37,212 nucleotides of DNA from Komagataeibacter melomenusus. GTDB taxonomy: Bacteria > Pseudomonadota > Alphaproteobacteria > Acetobacterales > Acetobacteraceae. The position numbers were made by a program, and so were the translations under genes. Positions 24,937 through 32,940 of this stretch are shown piece by piece; the stretch's first letter is position 1, and each line of letters begins with the position of its first letter. The stretch spans positions 1 through 37,212 of the forward strand of contig NZ_JABJWC010000036.1 of NCBI RefSeq assembly GCF_013155395.1, read 5' to 3'. The notes beneath the pieces are model-generated. The model made no database searches. It saw nothing but the letters and a program-made list of their open reading frames with translations, and was not told where the DNA came from.

Positions 24937-26613
24937 TTAGAACGTAATGCTGCTGTGCAGGCCAAAAATGGCCTCGTTGCCCACGCGACGGTTGTAGCTT
25001 ACGCCATAATCGGGCACGCCGCCCGAAGGGTTCCACACGTACTGGAAGTCGGGCTGCATCACCATCCATGGCGTGACCTGCGCCTGATAGGTCAGTTCAA
25101 GGTGGTTTTCATTGCCCTGCACGGGCGTGTAGGCAGTCAGGGCCGAGTTACGGTCGAACTGCCGCTCGCCCGAACTCGCGCGCCCGATGCCCCAGCCCAG
25201 ACCGATCGTGTCGTTGTCGCGGCCTTTGAACGGCGCCTTGAGGTTTAGGCCCGCATCAATGGCGAAGCTGATCAGGTTGCGGTCCCCGCTATTGCCGGTT
25301 GCGCGCACGAACAGACCCAGCGACCGGGCCGACTTGAGCGAGGGCCGCCAGATCATCTGGTCGATGATGCCGTACACCATCCAGTTGCCCCGGTCCCAGC
25401 GCGGTATGCCGGTGGTGTCATTCGGGCTGCCGAGTGCCTGGCCCAGGTTATTGTAGCGGTAATCGGCAAATTTCGCGGTATCGTAATACCCGCCCAGCTT
25501 GTACACGCCCGGCAGGCCGGGGCTCTTGGTCACGTTCGCCATATCGGCAGGCTGCGGGTTGAGTGCGTATTGCAGTTCGGTCATCAGCAACGCGCCGGTG
25601 CCCATGTTGAAATTCGTGCCGTTGGCGCCGTTATAGGTCTGGCTGGTGGGATCGCTGTTGCTGCCAAGGTCTGAGCCGGTGGCCTGCTGGATGGGCAGCG
25701 AGTTGTATCGGTTGCCTGGCGGATTGTCGTCTGCTGCGGCAAACATGAAGGTAAACTTCTCGCTCGGCCGGTAGCGGATGCGGATGGCGGGGGACGAGAG
25801 CGGCCAGGACGGGCCGCCACCATACAGGTTGACCGAGGGGGCCATCGGCCAGCCGAAGTTCGCGTTGAGGTAAAGCGAGGCGTAATCGCTGATCAGGAAT
25901 TCGGTATCAAGATCCTGCTGGCCGATCTTCACGTCGAGTTTGCCCTTGAGGAAGGACTGCTGGTACCACAGCTCGAACAGGCGGGTGGAGCGGTCGGCCT
26001 CAAACCCGCTGACCGGGTTGAAATTGGCCAGGTGATCCTGCGAGATCGAGCGCCCGCGTGTCTGCAACGCGCTGACATTGAACAGGCCGCCCTTGAGGCC
26101 AAACAGCTTCTCGGTATCGACGGTGAGCGTGGGCATGGTCACGCCATCATAGGCAGGCCCGGTGCCCGAGCCGCTGGAGCCGTCACTGCTTGAGGGCGTA
26201 CCGCCGGTGCCATTGCCCCAGACTTCATCGACCTCCTGAATGTCGAAGCTGATGCCATGCTTGTACAGCCATGGCCGCGCGCCCCACATATCGCCCAGCA
26301 GGTTGCCGCTGGTATCGAGCTTGTCGCCATCACCCGCGGCTTTTTCCTCCGCATCGGCGGTGGCGCGTTCGGAATCGCGCACCGTGGCGGGGTCGATCTG
26401 TTCAATAAGGGGGGTGGAGTTACCAAGGCGGGCCCGATCTTCCTCAATCTGGGTCTGGACCTGCGCGAAGCCGGTTGCCGGCAGTGCCAGCCCGAAGCAG
26501 ACCAGGCACGACCCTGCGCGCAGGCGGTGGCGCATCAGGCAGGAGGGGAGAAATGCCGGGCAGCGGTAAAGAGCGTGTCTGGCAATGGCAGTCGCGAGAG
26601 ATGAGGGGCTCAT
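24937..26613 (-). CDS. OprB-family carbohydrate porin
   Basis: An outer-membrane beta-barrel of the OprB family: an exported protein with a coiled-coil-like N-terminal part (QTQIEEDRARLG), then barrel strands including GLFNVSALQTRGRSIS, LFELWYQQSFLKGKLDVKIGQQDLD and a final aromatic strand ending ITF. OprB porins pass glucose and other sugars. The start is unresolved: the Met at 26613 gives a long leader, and the Met at 26535 (MRHRLRAGSCLVCFGLALPATGFAQ) gives a standard signal peptide; neither has a good ribosome site. A Fur-box-like palindrome lies 14 bases upstream of 26613, so iron control is likely. Confidence 0.9.
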   Translation of the reverse strand: MSPSSLATAIARHALYRCPAFLPSCLMRHRLRAGSCLVCFGLALPATGFAQVQTQIEEDRARLGNSTPLIEQIDPATVRDSERATADAEEKAAGDGDKLDTSGNLLGDMWGARPWLYKHGISFDIQEVDEVWGNGTGGTPSSSDGSSGSGTGPAYDGVTMPTLTVDTEKLFGLKGGLFNVSALQTRGRSISQDHLANFNPVSGFEADRSTRLFELWYQQSFLKGKLDVKIGQQDLDTEFLISDYASLYLNANFGWPMAPSVNLYGGGPSWPLSSPAIRIRYRPSEKFTFMFAAADDNPPGNRYNSLPIQQATGSDLGSNSDPTSQTYNGANGTNFNMGTGALLMTELQYALNPQPADMANVTKSPGLPGVYKLGGYYDTAKFADYRYNNLGQALGSPNDTTGIPRWDRGNWMVYGIIDQMIWRPSLKSARSLGLFVRATGNSGDRNLISFAIDAGLNLKAPFKGRDNDTIGLGWGIGRASSGERQFDRNSALTAYTPVQGNENHLELTYQAQVTPWMVMQPDFQYVWNPSGGVPDYGVSYNRRVGNEAIFGLHSSITF

Positions 26614-26626
26614 GGGGGTCCGCCGT

Positions 26627-26661
26627 ATTGAGAATCAATATCATTAATAATGGTTCTCAAT
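26627..26661. promoter_or_regulatory. Fur-box-like palindrome upstream of the porin
   Basis: ATTGAGAA and TTCTCAAT are exact inverted arms at the ends of a 35-bp imperfect palindrome with an AT-rich centre containing ATATCATTAATAATG. GAGAATCAATATCATT matches the classical iron box at most positions, and overlapping sites are typical of strong Fur control. Confidence 0.7.
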
Positions 26662-26719
26662 CACATTTTGACATGGAGCCGTCAATTCAAACCGCCATGC
26701 GCATATTGCAATGCTGCCA

Positions 26720-27238
26720 TTATCTAAGGAAAACCTTGGGCACGCCCTCGCTGTTGAGGCAGGACATGATCATCACCCCACTCCACAGCAGCAGCGACAG
26801 GCTGGCCCCGATGCGCCCGCGCAGGCTCATGGCGGCGTTGCCCCGCAGCACGGGCAGATAGACGCTGCGGTGGCACCACAGCGCATTGAGCATGGCCAGC
26901 GTAATGAGCAGCAGCTTGGGCGTGAGATAGGCGCGGCTGCCGATATGCACCGGGTCATAAAAAAACAGCACCACGCCCGAGAGCATGGCGATGGCGAATG
27001 TGACATGCAGTGGCCGCACCATGAGCTGGGCCGCGGGTGCTATGCGGGCCGCCATGCGGGGCCGGAGCACGCCCAGGTCGAACAGCATGTCCATGCCAAA
27101 GAACATGGCCATGCTGACGATATGCACGATGCGGATCAGGTAATGAACCGGCTGGAGCCAGAAGTGGAACATCCGGCTGTCGAGCGCCATCAGGACCGCA
27201 TAGGGCAGGCGCATGAATGCGAAGGGGTGGGTGATCAT
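26720..27238 (-). CDS. Four-helix membrane protein, possible b-type cytochrome or CopD-like
   Basis: A 172-residue integral membrane protein with about four helices (VHYLIRIVHIVSMAMFFGMD, PLHVTFAIAMLSGVVLFF, TPKLLLITLAMLNALW, LSLLLWSGVMIMS). Histidines lie within or at the ends of the helices (HYLIRIVH, PLH, WCH), as in di-haem b cytochromes and CopD-like proteins. The family is not firmly recognised. The ATG at 27238 has GGAG about 11 bases upstream. It is divergent from the P19-type iron protein with a Fur box between them, so a part in iron uptake, perhaps electron supply for ferric reduction, is possible but unproven. Confidence 0.65.
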   Translation of the reverse strand: MITHPFAFMRLPYAVLMALDSRMFHFWLQPVHYLIRIVHIVSMAMFFGMDMLFDLGVLRPRMAARIAPAAQLMVRPLHVTFAIAMLSGVVLFFYDPVHIGSRAYLTPKLLLITLAMLNALWCHRSVYLPVLRGNAAMSLRGRIGASLSLLLWSGVMIMSCLNSEGVPKVFLR

Positions 27239-27285
27239 GGCGGGTGGCTCTCCGTTACCTTGGAGAGGGCATACCATCCGTTGAC

Positions 27286-27304
27286 AATGATAACAATTAT
27301 CATT
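27286..27304. promoter_or_regulatory. Fur box between divergent iron genes
   Basis: AATGATAA-CAA-TTATCATT is a perfect inverted repeat that matches the core TGATAATNATTATCA at all but one position. It lies 48 bases from the minus-strand membrane gene and about 120 bases from the P19-type gene. Confidence 0.85.
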
Positions 27305-27426
27305 ATCAGACCTTGGAAATCACCCGGATGGGAAACTGCGATCAGGCCCGCACACGACTGCACGAAAGAATTAAATGGCAGCACGCGGCCGGACTTAACT
27401 TCTTTTACAAGTATGGAAACCGTCAC

Positions 27427-27954
27427 ATGAACAAGAAGTGTTCCCTTCTGGCCCTCGCCGTAGCGGCGCTGCCCGTCCTCTCCACCGCCGCACAGGCGCG
27501 TGAATACCCGATCGGTGGCCCGGTCCATGAACATGACATGGAGATCGCCTCAAGCTACCTGACCGGCATCATGGTCGACCCCATGCCGCCGGGCATGACG
27601 GACAACACCAGGCCCGACACCATCCACCTTGAAACCGACGTGCATGCCACGGCCGATAACGTATGGGGCTACCCCGATGGCGCCTGGGTGCCGTATCTGA
27701 ACATCGGCTACAAGCTGACCAAGGATGGCACGGCATGGAAGGCCGAGGGCACCATGCATTTCATGACCGCCAAGGACGGCCCGCATTATGCCGATAACGT
27801 GCAGATGAACGGCCCCGGCCGCTACACGGTGGTGCTGACCTATTCCTCGCCCGAGCAGAACGGCTTCCTGCACCATGTGGACAAGGAAACCGGCACGCCC
27901 GGCTTCTGGCAGCCGTTCAGCGAGACGTTCAACTTCGCCTATCCCCAGAAATAG
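27427..27954 (+). CDS. P19/Tp34-type periplasmic iron-transport protein
   Basis: A 175-residue protein with a signal peptide (MNKKCSLLALAVAALPVLSTAAQA) and the Fe2+ transport protein fold (PF10634): GGPVHEHDMEIASSYLTGI, IHLETDVHAT, then the family hallmark MTAKDGPHYADNVQM and GRYTVVLTYS. The His, Met and Glu residues in these segments are the expected Cu/Fe ligands. P19 and FetP work with a high-affinity ferrous transporter (FetM/FTR1), absent here. The ATG at 27427 starts the signal peptide. A Fur box lies upstream. Confidence 0.88.
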   Translation: MNKKCSLLALAVAALPVLSTAAQAREYPIGGPVHEHDMEIASSYLTGIMVDPMPPGMTDNTRPDTIHLETDVHATADNVWGYPDGAWVPYLNIGYKLTKDGTAWKAEGTMHFMTAKDGPHYADNVQMNGPGRYTVVLTYSSPEQNGFLHHVDKETGTPGFWQPFSETFNFAYPQK

Positions 27955-28077
27955 GCGGGGCAAGACAAGGGGGCGGATACTGGACTGATGGCGGGCCGTG
28001 GCCTGTGGGGCACGGCCCTTGCCATGGGGCTTGCAGGGCACGCACCTGCCGCACGGTACTGATAATATAAGCGTAGG

Positions 28078-28684
28078 CCATTTCCGCCCGGACAGGTCTT
28101 CTCGGCGCTGCCTGGCCCCAATGGCAGCGGCAAAGTCAACGCTGCTGCGCGCCGCCATGGCCGGGCTGGGCGCTGATGACCTGACGTGCCTCATGCTGGC
28201 CGCCCGCACGCGGCGCTGCCTGTACCTGCCGCAGGCCCTGCCAGCCATGATGCACCTGCCGGTGCTGGAATCCATGCTCGCCGCCCGACACGCCACCGGC
28301 ATTGTTCCAGCCGATGCGCAGGGCGATGAAATCGATGCCGCCCTGCATCTGCTCGATGTGTTTGGCATAGCCGACCTGGACCTGCGGTATATGGATGAAC
28401 TCTCGGGCGGGCAGCGGCAGCTTGTGGGGCTTGCGCAGGCGCTTGGCCGCCAGCCCGATGCCCTGCTGCTTGACGAACCGCACAGCGCGCTCGACCTGCA
28501 CCACCAGTTTGCGGTGATGGAGATTCTGCGCCGCGAAACTGCGGCACGGCAGATCGTGACCGTGATGGTTCTGCATGACCTCAATATTGCCGTGCGAATG
28601 AGCGACTACGATGTCATCCTGCGCGAAGGGCGCCTTGTTGCCACAGGCCGTTATTTTACGCCCGCAACGCTGGGCCAGACTTAA
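28078..28684 (+). pseudogene. Remnant of an iron-siderophore-type ABC ATPase
   Basis: From 28136 on the frame encodes a FecE/FepC-like ATPase: STLLRA, a Q-loop region, LSGGQRQL, Walker B ALLLDEP, the H-loop VLHDLN and the end REGRLVATG. The Walker A glycine-rich part (GPNGSGK) is in a different frame at 28078-28134, and one extra base near 28135 separates them. Upstream of that a stop (28063) cuts the frame, so the first beta strands are missing or scrambled. No permease or binding protein is adjacent. It looks like decay of an iron uptake operon beside the P19 gene. Confidence 0.7.
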
Positions 28685-29556
28685 TGATAGTGTGGCGGGG
28701 GCGGAACAATGCCGCCGGGGCCTGCCCCACCTCATGGTTGATGGCCTGCGTTAAGCCGGGATTCGGGCCCCGATAAAATTACAATTCATTACATAAAAGT
28801 TGTTTCGGTCGTCTGCCTGCGCCGGGCGGAGGTGACGCACAAGTAACGCGTCGCCTGTCATAACGATATTGAAGGACAGGCGCTGATGGGCAATGCCTGC
28901 AAGGCAGCCCATTATATGGTGCATCACAATAGCATGAAGCGGGGTACCTGTATTGCACGCAGGGGTGTCATGTCGTGCAGGGGCAACGTGGTGGCATGGC
29001 GCGATAATGAATACTGTATTCAAGCATGATATTGAAAAAATGCTGATATGTAAAAGAAGCTTTGAAATATGTAATGACAGGTGCCCGGCCGGGGCGGTTA
29101 CCGCCATAGCCTGCGGGGATTACGCCAGATCCGCCAGTTTGTCATGACAGACGAGAATTTGTTCTATTTTCATCATATTATAAAAATATGTCGTAACATC
29201 GCATGTTTATACTCTGTTCCTGTTATTGCGGCGGATGCAATGAAAATTCCGTAACGCAAAAGCAGTAACGCGCCCTTAGCTGCGCCTGCCACGTTTAATT
29301 ATTATAAACAAAATAATTGCATATGTGCAGGCGGAGGGATAATGGTTGGATTATTATGATGTAATCATGACCTGCAAGAACAGCATGGCGCACCCTATGC
29401 AACCTATGCTGGCGGCAAAAGCAGGCGGGGCTGTAATGGGAGTGGCAAAAAAATACGGATTAAAATGCTTTATTGCGGTTGCATAATACACGCATGATTA
29501 TTACTCATAGGGTTAATCATCCCCTGATGACCCGACCACCAAGGAAAGTACCGACA
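28685..29556. other. Long gene-free region with RNA-like hairpins
   Basis: No coding gene is supported in about 870 bases. The first part holds a GC-rich imperfect hairpin (about 28691-28732) that can end the ATPase remnant transcript. At 28852-28912 two stem-loops follow each other. The rest (28990-29460) is AT-rich and should contain the mucR promoter; no clear -10/-35 pair was picked out. Confidence 0.5.
28852..28912. other. Two adjacent stem-loops, possible structured RNA
   Basis: CGCCTGTC pairs with GACAGGCG across a 15-base loop (28852-28882). Immediately after, ATGGGC-aa-TGCCT pairs with AGGCA-GCCCAT around GCA (28886-28912), an 11-pair stem with a two-base bulge. No T run follows either, so they are not ordinary terminators. 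Confidence 0.4.
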
Positions 29557-30066
29557 TTGGATAATAAAGAAATCCCGCATACCGAACTGGTATCCATGAC
29601 CACCGAGATCGTGGCCGCGCACACCAATCACAATACGGTTGCCGTTGACCAGATCCCCACCCTTGTCGAGACCGTTTATACTGCGCTCAAGGCCCTGGGC
29701 GCTGAAAAGGCGGTTGAACCCGCGCCGCTGCAGCCTGCCGTGCCCATTAAGAAGTCGGTCTTCCCCGATTACATCGTCTGCCTTGAAGACGGCAAGAAGC
29801 TGAAAATGCTCAAGCGCCACCTGCAGACCGCTTACGGCATGACGCCGGAGCAGTATCGCGAGAAGTGGGGCCTGCCTGCCAACTACCCCATGACGGCGCC
29901 GAGCTATGCCGCGCACCGCTCGTCGCTTGCCCAGAAGATCGGGCTCGGCCGTAAAGTCGTGGTTGAACCCGTGGCCGAGGAAGTCGAGGAAACACCCGCC
30001 GCAAAGCCTGCGCGCAAGACCCGCACGCGCCGCAGCAAGAAGAACACGGACGACACGCTGGTCTGA
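29557..30066 (+). CDS. MucR/Ros-family regulator with altered zinc finger
   Basis: A 169-residue MucR-type DNA-binding protein: N-terminal TELVSMTTEIVAAHTNHNTV, then the Ros finger (YIVCLEDGKKLKMLKRHLQT) and MTPEQYREKWGLPANYPM. It ends in a Lys/Arg-rich tail. Relative to Ros (C79, C82, H92, H97) the ligands are C75, D78, H88 and Y93, so zinc binding is doubtful; some rhizobial homologues fold without zinc. The TTG at 29557 is preferred because AAGGAAAG lies 8 bases upstream and MDNKEIPHTEL begins the conserved part; ATGs at 29494 and 29527 lack a ribosome site. MucR proteins act as H-NS-like global repressors of AT-rich promoters. Confidence 0.88.
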   Translation: MDNKEIPHTELVSMTTEIVAAHTNHNTVAVDQIPTLVETVYTALKALGAEKAVEPAPLQPAVPIKKSVFPDYIVCLEDGKKLKMLKRHLQTAYGMTPEQYREKWGLPANYPMTAPSYAAHRSSLAQKIGLGRKVVVEPVAEEVEETPAAKPARKTRTRRSKKNTDDTLV

Positions 30067-30082
30067 GCCGGTCCGTTACGTA

Positions 30083-30126
30083 AACACAAAACGCCCGCCC
30101 CGGTAACGGAGCGGGCGTTTTGTGTT
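30083..30126. terminator. 16-bp-stem bidirectional terminator after mucR
   Basis: AACACAAAACGCCCGC and GCGGGCGTTTTGTGTT are exact complements around a 12-base loop, with T runs inside the stem ends on both strands. Confidence 0.85.
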
Positions 30127-30305
30127 GGTCGCTCAGGCGGAAGACACCAGATGTCCCGCCGGGACCAAGAAGATATTTTTTAAAATTCCTGTTGAAGACA
30201 GTCCCGGCGGCCTGCCCTTTATCGAAAAAAGTGCTCCCGGAGCCTTTTTCCTGACTGGCCCTGCATTATGTCCTCTCCCCATGCCGTGGCCAGTCTGGGC
30301 ATGCG

Positions 30306-31091
30306 TCAGATCACCTTGAGGCCCACTGTCAGCAGGATGGCGGCCAGGATGATCCGCTGCGCCCGGTCAGGAATGAGCCCGATGCACAGGCTGCCCAATA
30401 TGATGCCCGGAACAGACCCGCAGAGCAGCGATGCCAGCAGGGGCATGTCGATATCCCCGATCCACCAGTGCCCCATGCCCGCAATGGCCGTGAGCGGCAC
30501 GGCATGGGCAATGTCGCAGCCCACAAGGCGGCGGATTTCGAGGCCGGGGTAAAGAAAGATCAGCGCCGCCATGCCAATCGCGCCAGCGCCCACGGAGGAC
30601 AGCGTGACCATGACCCCCAGCACCGCCCCGAGCAGCGTGGTCAGGCGCGCGGTCGTGGCGGGACTCATGGCGGCGGCCTTGCGGCGCGAGAGATCCTGCA
30701 ACTTCTGCCGGAACAGCACGCTCGGCGCGGTGATGAGCAGGGCAATGCCCAGGGCGACCGAAATGACATGCGTGACCGCGGGCGAGGGACTGCCCGCCCA
30801 GTGCAGGGCGGCAATGGTCAGCAGGGTTGCCGGTATGCTGCCCAGCGCCAGGCGGCCCACCACATGCCACTCCACCGACTGCCTGCGCCCGTGCACCAGC
30901 GTGCCCACCGTCTTGGTCAAGGCGGCATAGAGCAGGTCCGTGCCCACGGCGGATTGCGGGTGCACCTTGAACAGCAGGATCAGCAGCGGTGTCATGAGCG
31001 AGCCGCCGCCCACGCCGGTCATGCCCACGAGGAAGCCAACGCCAAGACCGGACAGAACATAAAGCAGGTTGATGGACTCAAGCAGGGGCAT
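30306..31091 (-). CDS. TSUP (TauE/SafE) family sulfite/anion transporter
   Basis: A 261-residue membrane protein with about eight helices in two similar halves. The N-terminal half begins with the family motif GLGVGFLVGMTGVGGGSLMTPLL and GTDLLYAALTK; the second half has VTLSSVGAGAIGMAALIFLYPG and IAHAVPLTAIAGMGH. TSUP proteins move sulfite, sulfonates or related anions across the inner membrane. It is a single gene with no sulfur-metabolism neighbour, so the substrate is open. Confidence 0.88.
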   Translation of the reverse strand: MPLLESINLLYVLSGLGVGFLVGMTGVGGGSLMTPLLILLFKVHPQSAVGTDLLYAALTKTVGTLVHGRRQSVEWHVVGRLALGSIPATLLTIAALHWAGSPSPAVTHVISVALGIALLITAPSVLFRQKLQDLSRRKAAAMSPATTARLTTLLGAVLGVMVTLSSVGAGAIGMAALIFLYPGLEIRRLVGCDIAHAVPLTAIAGMGHWWIGDIDMPLLASLLCGSVPGIILGSLCIGLIPDRAQRIILAAILLTVGLKVI

Positions 31092-31251
31092 GGTGGCGGG
31101 GTATCCGTTTCTGATCGCCTGACGCTAAAATACGACATAATAAAGTGAATTATTCATCGTGCGTGCAATTATCTACGTGGAATTATGTGCAGGCACAAGC
31201 CTCATCGTTAATAAGCTGCTCCGTCCTTTTTGCAGGCATGGCGTAAAATAG

Positions 31252-31276
31252 AAAAAACCCGGCACAAGGCCGGGTT
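31252..31276 (-). terminator. Terminator of the small secreted gene
   Basis: AACCCGGC and GCCGGGTT arms around a 5-base loop, followed on the minus strand by TTTTTTC. Confidence 0.85.
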
Positions 31277-31282
31277 CCATCA

Positions 31283-31516
31283 TCAGTAAGGGTAGGGATA
31301 GGGCGGCGGGGGCGGTGCCCGCCATTCCCACCGGCGTGGCGGAGGCGGGCGGTCATAGCGCCAGCCACTATCGCGCCAGTAGCCGCGGCGTGGCCCATCG
31401 CCATGGGGCGCATGCCAGCGTGGCTCATCATGCCACCCCCAGGGCTGGGCCTGCGCCCCACCATGGGCACCGAGTAAAAGCAGGGCGGTAAAAGCAGCCA
31501 GGATCATCTTTTTCAT
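31283..31516 (-). CDS. Small exported Trp/Pro/Arg-rich protein
   Basis: A 77-residue protein with a signal peptide (MKKMILAAFTALLLLGAHGGAQAQ) and a short mature part of WGWHDEPRWH-like repeats, then RPPPPRRWEWRAPPPPPYPYPY. Such low-complexity exported proteins are common in Acetobacteraceae; no function is known. AGGAGG about 5 bases before the ATG and a terminator right after the stop show it is a real transcription unit. Confidence 0.8.
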   Translation of the reverse strand: MKKMILAAFTALLLLGAHGGAQAQPWGWHDEPRWHAPHGDGPRRGYWRDSGWRYDRPPPPRRWEWRAPPPPPYPYPY

Positions 31517-31702
31517 GGCGTCCTCCTGCTGGCAGAAAAGCCCCGGATTGCGGCAGGATCACGATGGTTGTTTTACGCAATGCAATAAACGCCCCGCGTG
31601 GCGGCATGCGGGCAGGATTGCGAAAAGCCGGTTCCGGCAATGTCCTTGAATGACAAAAGCTTGGAAGAAAATCGTCTTTTGTAAAAAGCGCCTCGATCCG
31701 TT

Positions 31703-32646
31703 TCAGGGCAGGCGCTCCAGATGCGCCAGCAGCAGTGCCCACAGCCCGTCACTATTCACATCATTCACGAAAAGCGCGTTAACGGGCCGGTCGGTCACAT
31801 GCCACCAGTCAATGGCGGTGGCGCCCTGCATGAGCGGACTGCCCACCTCGACCGAAACATTCACCCTGCGGCCCGCAAACAGGTGGGGGCAAGCAGCCAG
31901 CCAATGGTGCAGGGGTCGTGCAGGGGCGCGCCCGCCCACCCGTATTTGGCCAGATCAAACCGCCCCGAAAAACCCAGCATCTCCGCTGCCGCCCGGGCGC
32001 AGCGCCCCTTCAGCGCCCCGAGTTGCGCCATGCGTGGCGGCGTGACCAGAAAGCGGTGGGTTACATCCAGCGGCACGAGGGTGTGCGGCACGGCGGCATG
32101 GCGCAGCACAATATCGGCGGCATCGGGGTCGGCATAGACATTGAACTCGGCGCTGGGCGTGATATTGCCGCCCTGCGCCCATGCCCCGCCCATGGAGACG
32201 ATGCCCGCCATACGCTGCGCGATATCGGGCGCCTTGACCAGCGCCATGGCCAGGTTGGTCATTGGCCCCAGCGTTACGACCGTTATGCTGCCCGGCGGGT
32301 GTGCCCTGATTGTGTCGATCAGGAAATCCACGCCATGCTGCGCACGGGGCCGCATGACGGGATCGGGCAGGGTGGGGCCATCCATGCCGGTCTGGCCATG
32401 CACGTGTGCTGCGGTAACGGGCGTGCGGCGCAGGGGGCCAGCGCAGCCCGCATGAACCGCAATGTCGGTGCGCCCGGCCAGTTCCAGCACCTTGCAGGCA
32501 TTGGTGGTGGTGTGCTGCACCGACACGTTGCCCGCCACGCTGACCACGCCCAGCACGTCGAGGCCAGGGGCCGCGAGGGCGAGCATGATGGCAATCGCAT
32601 CGTCCTGCCCCGGATCGGTATCGATGATGATCTTGCGCATGTCCAC
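31703..32646 (-). pseudogene. Nucleoside hydrolase, interrupted by a frameshift
   Basis: The N-terminal part is a clear inosine-uridine nucleoside hydrolase: MRKIIIDTDPGQDDAIAIMLAL with the Asp cluster for Ca, then VSVAGNVSVQHTTTNA and ITVVTLGPMTNLAMAL. After HDPCTIGWLLAP the frame is lost; the family C-terminus (HLFAGRRVNVSVEVGSPLMQG, FVNDVNSDGLWALLLAHLERL) continues in another frame to 31703. One extra C in the CCCCC run near 31888 would restore a protein of about 314 residues. A GTG at 32646 with AAGGAG 9 bases upstream is the best start. The enzyme would release ribose and base from nucleosides. No signal peptide is seen. Confidence 0.8.
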
Positions 32647-32940
32647 GGTGATCCGCTCCTTGTAACTGGGGCGCGGGGGGCAGTGATGCGCGCCCTGGGG
32701 CCGGTCATGCGGCCTGATGGCCCCCCGCACCGGCAGCCACACGTAACCCGATTGAACCCGGATTGGCAAAGCCGTATAGCCACGGGCTGACACGGGGGCG
32801 TGCAGCGCCGTGCCGACCTTATTGAAAAAGGCTTTGTCCAGAATTGCTTTATGATGTCTGGCAGGCTGATGGTTTATCGTAACAGGAGGCCGGGGGGCAT
32901 CTGGCCACCCGGCAGGCTGGTCTTTTACGGGGGAGCAGGC

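Noticed and set aside
28751-29107. 118-codon minus-strand frame before mucR
   Set aside because: Lies over the hairpins, has low-complexity composition and no start signal.
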